From Comamonadaceae bacterium (lineage in GTDB: Bacteria; Pseudomonadota; Gammaproteobacteria; Burkholderiales; Burkholderiaceae_C), in the NCBI GenBank assembly GCA_947455145.1, contig CANGME010000017.1:1-63138 (forward strand): DNA of 63,138 nucleotides, given 5' to 3'. The notes below the pieces were generated by a model that worked only from the letters and a program-made list of their open reading frames with translations, did not search any database and was not told where the DNA came from. The position numbers and the translations under genes are program-made. Shown piece after piece: positions 53,908 to 62,901 of the stretch (position 1 is the first letter of the stretch; each line of letters opens with the position of its first letter).

Positions 53908-55019
53908 CCGCCTATTGTCCCAGAGCCAGAGACTCGCTTGCACAGCGCACTGAAACAGCAATCCGCCGAACTCGTAAGCGGATCCAGTCTGTAAAACAAG
54001 GACTCGCGGCTAATGCCTTGGCGCATCAAAATCCGCTTGAGCTTGATCAGGGCTTCGTTTTGTACCTGACGGATGCGCTCCCGTGTCAGACCTAGGCGCA
54101 GGCTGATCACATCCAGCGTTTCAGGTTCACGGTCATGTAACCCAAAGCGCCCCTCCAATACTTCTTGCTCTCGTTCGGTAAGCGTGTGCATCCACTCATC
54201 CAAATGACGCACAACCTCGTTGCTCTGGGTGACATCACTGGGATCCAGAGCCAACTCATCCACCACGGTGTCACCCAGGGTTTGATCTGAATCGGAGCGA
54301 TCCATCGCGGCATCCAGTGACTTTGGCGTTTCAGCCAGTGCAAGGAGATCGGCGATCTCAGACACCTCTCTCCCCAGAAAGAACGCAACATCTTCGACCC
54401 GCACACCTTCAGGTCGGTTGACCATGAATGTGTCGTCATTCTCAAGTGAGCGACGCGCGCGCAGCACCTGCTGCAACTCACGCACCACGTTGACAGGCAG
54501 GCGAATCACCCGACCCTGCTGCATCAAGGCTCGCTCAACCGATTGCCGAATCCACCACGTCGCGTAGGTGGAGAAACGAAAGCCTCGCTCAGGTTCGAAC
54601 TTGTCGATAGCGTGCATCAGTCCCAGATTGCCTTCTTCGATCAAGTCCGACAACGGCACACCCCTCCCCAGGTAAAGCTTGGCAATACTGACGACTAGGC
54701 GCAGGTTGTGCTCAATCATGCTTTGCCGCGCGTCGAAATCACCCGCACGTGCCCGCATGGCCGTGGCGTACTCTTCTTGTGCCGTGAACAATACGGTTCG
54801 ACGAACACTGCGCAGATAGGACGTCAGCGCGTCGCCCGAATCCTCCAATTCGACGGCATGACCGTTGAGGCGTGCGGCAGGGGGCTGAACGGCTATCAAA
54901 TCAGCAGCTTCTTGCGGCGTATTTTCAAGGGCTTCAGCTTGTTTTAATGCTTGAGCTTCGACCATGGGCAGCGTCGAAGTCTTGGTTGCATCTTCACTAT
55001 CGAGTGTGCGCTTTTGCAT
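53904..55019 (-). CDS. rpoS: RNA polymerase sigma factor RpoS, with a C-terminal extension
   Basis: Stationary-phase and general stress sigma factor, 371 residues. Region 1.2/2 [60 protein letters not shown] and [20 protein letters not shown], then region 3 and the region 4 [23 protein letters not shown]. RpoS normally ends shortly after a block like [13 protein letters not shown]; here some 29 residues follow ([19 protein letters not shown]), running into the rlmD start with ATGA overlap. The extension may be a readthrough of a lost stop. It lies 29 bases after nlpD, whose coding region usually holds a main rpoS promoter. Confidence 0.95.
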   Translation of the reverse strand: MQKRTLDSEDATKTSTLPMVEAQALKQAEALENTPQEAADLIAVQPPAARLNGHAVELEDSGDALTSYLRSVRRTVLFTAQEEYATAMRARAGDFDARQSMIEHNLRLVVSIAKLYLGRGVPLSDLIEEGNLGLMHAIDKFEPERGFRFSTYATWWIRQSVERALMQQGRVIRLPVNVVRELQQVLRARRSLENDDTFMVNRPEGVRVEDVAFFLGREVSEIADLLALAETPKSLDAAMDRSDSDQTLGDTVVDELALDPSDVTQSNEVVRHLDEWMHTLTEREQEVLEGRFGLHDREPETLDVISLRLGLTRERIRQVQNEALIKLKRILMRQGISRESLFYRLDPLTSSADCCFSALCKRVSGSGTIGG

Positions 55020-55048
55020 GGCGGGTACTCAATGTTTTAGCCCTCAAT

Positions 55049-55900
55049 TCAGCGAGCAGGTAAAAATTTGACCGGGTCTACGGGCTTACCTTGACGTCGC
55101 ACTTCAAAGTGAAGCTTGACCCGGTCGGTGTCGCTGCTACCCATTTCGGCGATTTTTTGCCCTTTGCGAACTGACTGATCTTCTTTGACCAGCAGTGCCT
55201 GATTGTGGGCATAAGCAGTCAAATAAGTGTTGTTATGTTTTAGGATAATCAACTTGCCATAGCCGCGCAACCCTTCGCCGACATAAACAACTTTGCCATC
55301 GGCGGCAGCCATCACCGACTCACCTGCGGCACCACCCAAATCCAAGCCTTTGTTTTTAATTTCATCAAAACTTGCCAATATAGGGCCATTGACCGGCCAA
55401 CTCCAATCAACATGATCTTCTCCAGATGCAGAAGCATTGGATTGGGGCTTCAATGCCGCGGCGCTGGTATCGGGTTGTGTCGGTGCAGATGCCGCCCCCG
55501 ATGACGTTACAGGTCGAGTCACAACGCCTACTTGGCTGACAGGAGCCGAAGTCACTGGTGGGACCACGCGAAGGACTTGACCTACCTCGATTTGATTGGG
55601 TTTATCTATATTGTTCCAGCGGACAATATCTTTCTGAGTTTGGCCATTGTCCAAAGAAATACGGGTCAGGGTGTCACCAGGTTTGACTGTGTAGTAGCCC
55701 GGTTTGCCGGCATTTTCAAAGCCTGGCAGTTGCTTGACAACTGGAGTGGCTGGAGCCACCGCCCCCGATGCAGGCTTAGCATTGACTCCCCGATCCTCCA
55801 CAGGTGCCCGGTTGATCCGCTGCGAACTGCAAGCCACCAATAGCAAAACGCAGCCCAAGAAACCGCTCCAGACAAGCCCGCGAAGCCACACTTTCAACAT
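55049..55900 (-). CDS. nlpD: NlpD-type LysM/M23 murein hydrolase activator lipoprotein
   Basis: A 283-residue lipoprotein (lipobox LLVACSS) with a LysM domain (YYTVKPGDTLTRISLDNGQT) and a C-terminal LytM/M23 domain. The zinc ligands are degenerate: NKGLDLGG replaces the HxxxD motif, while YAHNQALLV and KLHFEVRRQGKPVDP remain. That matches NlpD/EnvC-like activators of amidases rather than active endopeptidases, so a role in daughter-cell separation is likely. GAAGGGA before the ATG at 55900 sets the start. Confidence 0.93.
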   Translation of the reverse strand: MLKVWLRGLVWSGFLGCVLLLVACSSQRINRAPVEDRGVNAKPASGAVAPATPVVKQLPGFENAGKPGYYTVKPGDTLTRISLDNGQTQKDIVRWNNIDKPNQIEVGQVLRVVPPVTSAPVSQVGVVTRPVTSSGAASAPTQPDTSAAALKPQSNASASGEDHVDWSWPVNGPILASFDEIKNKGLDLGGAAGESVMAAADGKVVYVGEGLRGYGKLIILKHNNTYLTAYAHNQALLVKEDQSVRKGQKIAEMGSSDTDRVKLHFEVRRQGKPVDPVKFLPAR

Positions 55901-55911
55901 AAAAAATCCCT

Positions 55912-56703
55912 TCAAGCAATTCCCGATTTTAGAGGTACAAAATGAACTGTCTCAAGTACCATCTGCCGCAGCCCCTCCGGTGTTTTATCAATCACCATCA
56001 AGGCCTGCTTGGCTCGCTCACCCGCCATGACCGGCGCCACCAGCCGCCCACCCACCGCCAACTGGTCGATCCAAGCCTGAGGCACGGCCTCGCCACCTGC
56101 AGCGGCAATGATGGCTGCGTAGGGTGCACCTTTAGGAAAACCGACCATACCGTCACCAAACAACAAGTGAACATTGGGCAATCGCAGAGTGCGCAGGTTT
56201 TCACGCGCTTTGTCATGCAAGCCTCGCAAGCGCTCAATGCTGTAGACCTCGGTAGCCAACAAGCTCAACACCGCAGCCTGGTAACCGCAACCTGTGCCAA
56301 TTTCAAGAACCCGCCCGAGCTTGTCCGGCCGACCATTAAGTAACAGCTCAGCCATACGCGAGACCACTCCTGGCTTGGAGATGGTTTGCCCTAGACCAAT
56401 GGGCAAGCTGGTGTCTTCATAGGCTTGGTTCACAAGAGCCGTGTCTACAAAACGATGGCGTTCAACCAAGCCCATGGCTGCAAGCACGCGTACATCCACA
56501 ATGCCATCATCAGCCAATTTTCTCACCATGTTCTGACGTACGGCTTGAAAGCCTAGACCCAAGCCTAGGGACAACGTTGGTACCTTGGGACTGGGCAATT
56601 GGCTATGAAACATTCCTTCAATAACAGACTGTTTATTGACTGCCTGACTTGAACTAGAAGTTTTGTCCAGGCGAGCCGGAAATGACGGTCTAGGCCGGTT
56701 CAT
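55912..56703 (-). CDS. pcm: Protein-L-isoaspartate O-methyltransferase
   Basis: Repairs isoaspartyl damage in ageing proteins, using SAM. The 263-residue protein has [53 protein letters not shown], the SAM site [19 protein letters not shown] and VGGRLVAPV. About 50 extra N-terminal residues are low in complexity ([12 protein letters not shown]) and may not be conserved. The ATG overlaps the surE stop by four bases. Confidence 0.95.
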   Translation of the reverse strand: MNRPRPSFPARLDKTSSSSQAVNKQSVIEGMFHSQLPSPKVPTLSLGLGLGFQAVRQNMVRKLADDGIVDVRVLAAMGLVERHRFVDTALVNQAYEDTSLPIGLGQTISKPGVVSRMAELLLNGRPDKLGRVLEIGTGCGYQAAVLSLLATEVYSIERLRGLHDKARENLRTLRLPNVHLLFGDGMVGFPKGAPYAAIIAAAGGEAVPQAWIDQLAVGGRLVAPVMAGERAKQALMVIDKTPEGLRQMVLETVHFVPLKSGIA

Positions 56704-57479
56704 ACCACTTGCTCCGAGGTACCGTTTGACAAATGTGCAACCGTTTGTGCCCAGTAGCCCAAGTGCGCATGATCGGTCAAATCAACCATCAAAGGTGTCA
56801 TAGCAATATGACCCTGAGCTGTGGCGTGAAAATCGGTGCCTTCACCTTCATCCTTGGCTGGGCCAGCGCTACCGATCCAGTACATAGTCTCGCCCCTGGG
56901 GCTCAACTGGGTGATGACTTTTTCAGCCGAATGTCGACGCCCCAAACGACACACTTTCATCGATCGAATACCCTCCAGCGCAAGACAAGGAATGTTGATG
57001 TTAAGCAGCCATGGCTTATCACCCACAAGACCTTGTGACGACATCTGCAACACCAGTTCACGCGCTTTAGTTGCGGCCGCATCCAAGTGCTGCCAACCCG
57101 ATTGAACTTGAGAAAAAGCAATGGACGGAACACCGAACAAATAGCCCTCCATGGCCGCACCCACAGTGCCAGAGTAGATGGTGTCATCACCCATATTCGC
57201 ACCATTATTGATCCCTGAGACCACCAGGTCAGGTCGATAACCCAACAAACCAGTGAGCGCGATGTGAACACAGTCCGCGGGTGTGCCGTTGACATAGCGA
57301 AAACCATTTGTCGCGCGCTGAACAGACAAGGGTGAATGCAAGGTTAGCGCATTGGATTTCGCGCTGTTATTGAACTCTGGTGCCACCACCTCTACCTGCG
57401 CAATGCCTTTGAGTGCCTCATATAAAGCCACGATACCCGGTGCGTGGTAACCATCATCATTGGAAATTAGTATTTTCAT
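56700..57479 (-). CDS. surE: 5'-nucleotidase SurE
   Basis: A metal-dependent nucleotide phosphatase induced in stationary phase, 259 residues. The active site is at the N-terminus [15 protein letters not shown], with [17 protein letters not shown] and [19 protein letters not shown] (metal-binding Asp, Asp, Ser and Asn). Three ATGs lie close together (57497, 57482, 57479) without a strong ribosome site; 57479 fits the family start. It heads the surE-pcm-nlpD-rpoS-rlmD run, the stress cluster shared by many proteobacteria. Confidence 0.95.
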   Translation of the reverse strand: MKILISNDDGYHAPGIVALYEALKGIAQVEVVAPEFNNSAKSNALTLHSPLSVQRATNGFRYVNGTPADCVHIALTGLLGYRPDLVVSGINNGANMGDDTIYSGTVGAAMEGYLFGVPSIAFSQVQSGWQHLDAAATKARELVLQMSSQGLVGDKPWLLNINIPCLALEGIRSMKVCRLGRRHSAEKVITQLSPRGETMYWIGSAGPAKDEGEGTDFHATAQGHIAMTPLMVDLTDHAHLGYWAQTVAHLSNGTSEQVV

Positions 57480-57554
57480 CATGCTGATGGCTATCATAAT
57501 TGCTGCTGTCGCCTTGTAGCGGCACTAATGCGGCTCAATTTTTGGAGATCAAAC

Positions 57555-58541
57555 ATGCATGCCTGGCTTTGTGAAGACCCTGTGGGGGTCAATTCGCTGC
57601 AATGGAAAGAGTTGCCCACGCCCACCCCCAGCACGGGCCAAGTGTTGATCGAAATCAAGGCTGCGAGCCTGAATTTCCCTGATCTTCTAATCGTTCAAAA
57701 CAAATACCAATTCAAGCCGCCTCTGCCCTTTGTGCCAGGCGCTGAATACGCTGGCGTGGTGCAGGCCGTCGGGGAAGGAGTCAGTGCCCTCAAAGTGGGT
57801 CAGCACGTGGCCTGTTTATCCGGCACGGGGGGATTTGGCACTCACACCTTGGCCCCGGCAGCCTTGTGCATGCCACTGCCAGACAATTTTCCCTTTGTGG
57901 ACGCAGCCGCCTTCATCATGATTTATGCGACCTCGCATCACGCCTTATTAGACCGTGCACAACTCAAAGCTGGTGAAACGGTGTTGATTCTTGGTGCCGC
58001 AGGTGGTGTGGGAACAGCAGCCATCCAGATAGCCAAGCAAGCAGGGGCCCGCGTGATTGCTGCCACATCCAGCGATGAGAAATGCGCTTTGTGCAAATCT
58101 ATAGGCGCAGACAACACTATCAACTACACACGAGGCACACCACCCAAAGAATTCAGAGAGGCCATTAAATCACTCACCCAAGGCAAGGGTCCCGATGTGA
58201 TCTACGACCCGGTGGGCGGAGAGTTTTCCGAGCCTGCTCTGCGCTCCATTGCTTGGCGCGGCCGCTACTTGGTCGTCGGTTTTGCTTCTGGCCCTATCCC
58301 ATCTCTGCCGCTCAACCTAGCCTTACTCAAAGGAGCATCCATTGTTGGCGTATTTTGGGGCGAATTCTCCAGACGTGAACCTGCCGCCCAAAGCTCAATG
58401 ATGCAAGAGTTGGCACAGTGGTACACCGATGGAAAGATAAAACCCGTCATAGACCGAACTTTACCCATGTCAGAAATCAAAGCAGCTTACGCCCTCATGG
58501 GGTCACGCGGCGTCATGGGAAAAGTGGTGCTTGTGAATTAA
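57555..58541 (+). CDS. NADPH:quinone oxidoreductase family protein (zinc-independent MDR)
   Basis: A 328-residue medium-chain reductase. GroES-like N-terminus (IKAASLNFPDLLIVQNKYQF, PFVPGAEYAGVV) and Rossmann domain with the NADPH motif LILGAAGGVGTAAIQIAKQA, VIYDPVGGEFSEPALRSI and GRYLVVGFASG. No zinc ligands are seen, as in QOR-type enzymes that reduce quinones or act on acyl-CoA enones. GGAG seven bases before the ATG at 57555 sets the start. It is divergent from surE with 75 bases between. Confidence 0.92.
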   Translation: MHAWLCEDPVGVNSLQWKELPTPTPSTGQVLIEIKAASLNFPDLLIVQNKYQFKPPLPFVPGAEYAGVVQAVGEGVSALKVGQHVACLSGTGGFGTHTLAPAALCMPLPDNFPFVDAAAFIMIYATSHHALLDRAQLKAGETVLILGAAGGVGTAAIQIAKQAGARVIAATSSDEKCALCKSIGADNTINYTRGTPPKEFREAIKSLTQGKGPDVIYDPVGGEFSEPALRSIAWRGRYLVVGFASGPIPSLPLNLALLKGASIVGVFWGEFSRREPAAQSSMMQELAQWYTDGKIKPVIDRTLPMSEIKAAYALMGSRGVMGKVVLVN

Positions 58542-58550
58542 GTTAGTTTC

Positions 58551-59236
58551 ATGACATCACCACAAATTTGCTTGGACCCAGAAAACGGCGATGATTGAGG
58601 GTCGTTTTTGCCCGCTCTTGAGCTTGTTGCGTGCCGTCGTTTGCAACTCGCTCAGGTTGTCGGAGCAGTAGTTGGCCATCGCGTGCCGCTTGAGCCAGGC
58701 CCACAGGTACTCCACTGGATTGAGGTTGGGGGCGTAGAGCGGGAGGAAGGCAATTTGGACTTCCTTCTTGATGCTGCCCTCGTGCAGCCGAAACAAGCAG
58801 TTGGTGCGCGTCAGACCGGCGATGACAGAGACGTGGGTCCAGTTAAAGTGAACTGGATGATGGGTGTTTGCCCCTTGGGTGCCCGGGTTCGCACGACATT
58901 TTCATTGCGCTCGATGGCCCGCTTGTCGGGTTTTTGTGGACTAAAGTCCAGCGAGCCCAAGATGCGCCAGATTTAGGCTTGGCTGGGCGGCCGTGCAAGG
59001 GGACTGCACGCAACGCGTCAATTCCACCTTCATCGAATAGCGCCCTCCACGTGTACACGGTTTGCCGAGCCACGCCCACGTCGAGCGCAATCTCTACTGG
59101 CGTCTTGCCTTTTTGCAGCAGTCACCCAGCTCGCACCCGCTTCTTGGTTGCTTGATCCATCGCTCTTTTGACTATGCCCCACATTTCCAAAAAACTTGTT
59201 GAAGAAATAACGCTTGAGGCAAAGATTGGATGTCAT
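58551..59236. mobile_element. Decayed IS630-type insertion sequence
   Basis: Bounded by ATGACATC (58551-58558) and its inverted copy GATGTCAT (59229-59236), which may be the ends of the terminal repeats; the matching beyond 8 bases is partial (both contain TTTGC a few bases inside). No clear TA duplication is seen. The content is a broken transposase. At about 690 bp it is shorter than a complete IS630 (about 1.1 kb). Confidence 0.5.
58557..59160 (-). pseudogene. IS630-family transposase remnant
   Basis: Read on the minus strand from ATG 59160: MDQATKKRVRAG, then a stop, then LLQKGKTPVEIALDVGVARQ and TVYTWRALFDEGGIDALRAV with LHGRPAKPKSG, the IS630 helix-turn-helix region. After a frame change and a deletion of several hundred bases the C-terminal DDE part resumes: THVSVIAGLTRTNCLFRLH, FLPLYAPNLNPVEYLWAWLK. 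The stop, frameshift and missing centre make it inactive. The 150 bases from 59161 to 59310 contain no gene. Confidence 0.85.
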
Positions 59237-59310
59237 TAATTATGAAAAGATAAATATTTGAATATTGACCGGCCACTACTCCAAAGAGTGGCTGGTTATT
59301 CAGAGCATCC

Positions 59311-60840
59311 CTAGGGGCCCAGGGGCGTACGCAACAAGCCCAAAATCGTGCGAATGCCGTCCACGTAGTGGCCCATGCGCATGTTCTCGTCATAGGTGTG
59401 CTGGTTGTTGTCACCGTTGACCAGCGGCAAGATCACGAACGGCGCTTCGAGCACTTCAACCAACCTGTCCGTTGGCACGCTGCCGCCCATCATGCGGATG
59501 CGCACTGGCTCTACACCTGCTTGCGCATCACGCTTGAGTACGCCATAGGCCCACTGGCCCAGCGGCGCATCCAGCGGTGTGCGCATGGCGCGACCGCCTG
59601 AGGCCATGGTGAGCATGGCGAGCTTGTCGTGCGTGGCGCGCTCAGCATCGGTAGGCGCGCCCTTGATCAGGGTGTAGCCCTGCTTCTTGACGTGGGCTTC
59701 AATCAGGCCAAACAAATACTCGGGCGGCGCTTCGGGCGTGGTGCGCAGATCGAACTCGGCAATGGCTTTGTCCGGCACGATGTTGGACGCCTTGTCGCCA
59801 ATAGACGCCGCAGCCATGCCGCGCACATTGAGCGATGGGTACTGGATGGATTCCTGCAAGGTCGCACCCACACGTTCAGCACGCGCAATGCCCACGCGCT
59901 TGCGGATCGCCGCCTCATCGTCACCGGTTGCTGCAAGGATGTTTTTCTCGGCCTCAGAGAGCTTGATGCGTTCGTAATAACCGGCCACGGTGACGCGGCC
60001 ATCGTCGTCTTTCATAGAGGCCAGCAGCGCGGCCAGGCGCATCGCCGGGTTGGGCACATAGTTGCCGTAGTGCCCGCTGTGCAGCGGTGCGCGCGGGCCG
60101 AACACAGTGAGGGTGACACGCGCTGCACCCCGGTTGCCAAAGATCAACGTCGGACGCTCGCTCGCATGGCGCGGGCCGTCGTGGATCACGATGGCATCGG
60201 CTTGGAGCAGAGCCTTGTTGGCCTTGACCACGGCGGGGATGGAGGGTGATCCTTTTTCTTCTTCGCTGTCCAGCAGTACTTTGACGTTGATCGCCGGGTC
60301 AAGGCCTGCGGCTTTCAAGCCATCAAAGGCAGCGAGGAACATCATGATCGGGCCCTTGTCGTCCGAGGCGGCACGGGCGAACACACGCAACTCGGGGTCG
60401 AGTGGTTCGGTAAACAACTTCTCGGTGGGCGTGATGTGCCACACACCCGCTGCATCTCGCTGCTTGACCACGGGCAGCCAGGGGTTGGGCTGCGACCACT
60501 CAGTGGGCACCACCGGCTGGCCGTCGAGGTGCATGTAGTAAAGCACCGTCTTCGCCCCGGCCAGCTTTTTAGGCCACTCGGCGTACAGCATGGGTTTGCC
60601 GTTATTGGCCAACTGGCGGGTGATGAAGCCGCGTTTTTGAAATGCGCGTTCAAGCCAGTCGGTGTTCTTCTGAATATCGGCGGGCACGGTGGCGTCGTTT
60701 GGGATCGACAGCAGATCGAGGTACTCGCGCATCGTGGCTTGCGCCAGACGCGCCGTCACAGCGGGTGCAAAGGGATCGGTCTGCGCCAACGCAGCGCCCA
60801 TGAGCAGCGCGGCGAGCAGGCCAAGAGTCGCCTTGATCAT
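59311..60840 (-). CDS. Exported M20-family metallopeptidase
   Basis: A 509-residue dizinc peptidase or amidohydrolase of the M20 (dipeptidase/carboxypeptidase) family with a signal peptide (ATLGLLAALLMGAALAQ), so probably periplasmic. Metal ligands are in YYMHLDGQPVVP, ARAASDDKGPIMMFLAAFDG and LLDSEEEKGSPS, and the dimerisation-domain His in APLHSGHYGNYVPNPAM; the last ligand is in DNNQHTYDENMRMGHYVDGI. The ATG follows directly on the stop of the metallo-beta-lactamase-fold gene (TAAATG). The substrate is unknown. Confidence 0.92.
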   Translation of the reverse strand: MIKATLGLLAALLMGAALAQTDPFAPAVTARLAQATMREYLDLLSIPNDATVPADIQKNTDWLERAFQKRGFITRQLANNGKPMLYAEWPKKLAGAKTVLYYMHLDGQPVVPTEWSQPNPWLPVVKQRDAAGVWHITPTEKLFTEPLDPELRVFARAASDDKGPIMMFLAAFDGLKAAGLDPAINVKVLLDSEEEKGSPSIPAVVKANKALLQADAIVIHDGPRHASERPTLIFGNRGAARVTLTVFGPRAPLHSGHYGNYVPNPAMRLAALLASMKDDDGRVTVAGYYERIKLSEAEKNILAATGDDEAAIRKRVGIARAERVGATLQESIQYPSLNVRGMAAASIGDKASNIVPDKAIAEFDLRTTPEAPPEYLFGLIEAHVKKQGYTLIKGAPTDAERATHDKLAMLTMASGGRAMRTPLDAPLGQWAYGVLKRDAQAGVEPVRIRMMGGSVPTDRLVEVLEAPFVILPLVNGDNNQHTYDENMRMGHYVDGIRTILGLLRTPLGP

Positions 60841-61803
60841 TTAAAACAGCCGCCAAGTCATTGGCGTGTAGGTGTAGGACTTGCCTTCTTTCTTCAGCGT
60901 ACCCAGGCCTGGAAAAGGCAAGTGCACCGCTGCGACGAGGATGTTGTCTTTGGCCGCCATGTCAAACATATTCATGCGCGAGCCGCTGGCTTTGGCTTGC
61001 TCCCAGTCAAAGGCAATCGTGACCTCGGGGTTGGCAAACTGCACCGGTGCAATGTGGATCAAGTCCCCAATGGCCAGCATCTTGGCCGTGCCGGATTGCA
61101 CCATGAAGCAGCTGTGGCCCGGGGTGTGGCCCACGGCGGCAACAGAGGTGATGCCGGGCGTGAGTTCTTCGCCTTGTTTAAAGGGTTTTAAGCGGTCACC
61201 GTAGGCGGCTTTGGCGCGCTTGGCGGGCATGAAGCGACCTTTTTGGGCGACTGGAGCTGCGGCTTCAATGTCGGGATTGAGCCAATAGTCCACATCTTGC
61301 TGGGCGATGCGCAGCACGGCGTTGGGGAACAGCGCCACGCCTTCAGGCGTGACCGCACCGTGCAAATGGTCACCATGCATGTGGGTGATGTAGATCTCGT
61401 CAATTTGCGCGGGCTCCACTCCCGCAGCGGCCAAGCCCTGCACCAAGCGCCCTGCGGTTGGGCCTAAAAATTTAGCGCCTCCCGTGTCCAACAGCACGAG
61501 CTTGTCGCCCGTATTGACCAAGAAGGTATTGACGGGCGTTCGGATCGGGCCGTAGGGCAAGTTAGCGGCTTCAAACAAGCGCTGCACCATGTCCTGCGGG
61601 GCGTTGAGGAGCTTGGGGTCAAGCTCAATAAAGCCGTCCAAGATCGTGGTGACTTCAAAGTTGCCGAGCTTCATGCGGTGCACGCTGATGACTTGGTTAC
61701 CCGCCATCGGGGCTTTGGCCCACACGGGTGCGGCCAGCCCGGCTAAAGACAAGCCCACAGCGGCGCTGGTGGCGGTGAGTAAGTGTCGGCGTTGCATGTT
61801 CAT
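60841..61803 (-). CDS. Exported metallo-beta-lactamase-fold hydrolase
   Basis: A 320-residue MBL-fold protein with a twin-arginine-like signal (MQRRHLLTATSAAVGLSLAG). Metal motif THMHGDHLHG, then AAVGHTPGHSCFMV and the bridging Asp in LAIGDLIHIAP. It resembles quorum-quenching and other secreted MBL hydrolases (lactonase-like), but the substrate is unknown. AAAGGAC before the ATG. It is directly followed by the M20 peptidase gene and preceded by a Bug protein on the same strand. Confidence 0.9.
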   Translation of the reverse strand: MNMQRRHLLTATSAAVGLSLAGLAAPVWAKAPMAGNQVISVHRMKLGNFEVTTILDGFIELDPKLLNAPQDMVQRLFEAANLPYGPIRTPVNTFLVNTGDKLVLLDTGGAKFLGPTAGRLVQGLAAAGVEPAQIDEIYITHMHGDHLHGAVTPEGVALFPNAVLRIAQQDVDYWLNPDIEAAAPVAQKGRFMPAKRAKAAYGDRLKPFKQGEELTPGITSVAAVGHTPGHSCFMVQSGTAKMLAIGDLIHIAPVQFANPEVTIAFDWEQAKASGSRMNMFDMAAKDNILVAAVHLPFPGLGTLKKEGKSYTYTPMTWRLF

Positions 61804-61862
61804 AAAAGTCCTTTTGAAGAAAAATTAGTCCGTGATATCAACTCAGTCCATCCATCCGCAGA

Positions 61863-62849
61863 TCAGTCCGCTTTCGCGCCCGAATCCTGCGCAATTCTGT
61901 TCCACTTGTCCACCTCTGCGGCCACAAAGGCTTTGAGTTGCGCTGGCGTGTTGCTCAAGGGCGTAGCGCCTGTGGCGGCAATGCGCTCGGTCACCGAGGC
62001 ATCTTTTTGAATCTCTGAAATCTCGCGATGCAAACGCTCCACCACCCCTGCCGGTGTGCCCGCAGGCGCAAAGAGTGCAAACCACACGGTCTGCTCAAAC
62101 GCCAGACCCGCTTGCTGCATGGTGGGCACGTCTGGCACGGTTTTGGAGCGTGCCACCGTCGTCACCGCCAAGGGGCGCAACTTGCCCCCACGAATGAGCG
62201 GCATGGCCGGTGGCAGGTTGCTGATCATGACGCTGACACGCCCCGCCGCCACATCGCCCAGCGCTTGCGACACATCCTTGTAGGGAACATGCCGCATCTT
62301 CATGCCCGTGAGCAAGTTCATGTACTCACCCGCCAAGTGCGACGAGCTGCCGTTGCCGCCCGATGAGAAGGTGATGAGCTCACCGTTTTTGCCCTCTTGG
62401 CGCGCGTAGTCAATGAACTCTTTCACCGATTTGATCGGTGATTCGCTAGAGATGGTCATCACGCTGGGTGTGATGGCCACCATGGCGATGGCTTCAAAAT
62501 CTTTGACCGGGTTGTAGGGCAGCTTGGGGTACACCCCCACGTTCATGGCGTGCGAGCCGATGTTGCCCATGACCAGGGTGTAGCCATCGGGCGCGGCCTT
62601 GGCCACGATGTCCGAGCCCAGTGCCCCACCCGCGCCGGGCTTGTTCTCGGGCACCACGGCTTGCCCCAGGCGTTTTTGCAACTCCAGCGCCACCATGCGC
62701 GTCATGATGTCAGGCGCAGAACCGGCAGCTGCGGGGATGATGATTCGAATGGCTTTTTGGGGCCACGCGGCAGGCTGGGAAACAGCAGCGCTGCTTAACA
62801 AGGCGGTGACGCAGAGTGTGAGTGCAGCTTTAAGGGGCTTGAAGTTCAT
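61863..62849 (-). CDS. Bug/TctC-family periplasmic solute-binding protein
   Basis: A 328-residue binding protein with signal peptide (ALTLCVTALLSSAAVSQPA). Blocks WPQKAIRIIIPAAAGSAPDI, VVPENKPGAGGALGSDIVAK and APDGYTLVMGNIGSHAMN are typical. Third Bug protein of the window; again no membrane partners. It heads a run with the MBL-fold protein and M20 peptidase, so it may deliver or sense the ligand they process (inference). AAAGG precedes the ATG. Confidence 0.9.
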   Translation of the reverse strand: MNFKPLKAALTLCVTALLSSAAVSQPAAWPQKAIRIIIPAAAGSAPDIMTRMVALELQKRLGQAVVPENKPGAGGALGSDIVAKAAPDGYTLVMGNIGSHAMNVGVYPKLPYNPVKDFEAIAMVAITPSVMTISSESPIKSVKEFIDYARQEGKNGELITFSSGGNGSSSHLAGEYMNLLTGMKMRHVPYKDVSQALGDVAAGRVSVMISNLPPAMPLIRGGKLRPLAVTTVARSKTVPDVPTMQQAGLAFEQTVWFALFAPAGTPAGVVERLHREISEIQKDASVTERIAATGATPLSNTPAQLKAFVAAEVDKWNRIAQDSGAKAD

Positions 62850-62901
62850 TGGGCTTGCCTTTAAAAAAAAAATTCAAACCAGCATACCCGTCGTTCTCAA
62901 A

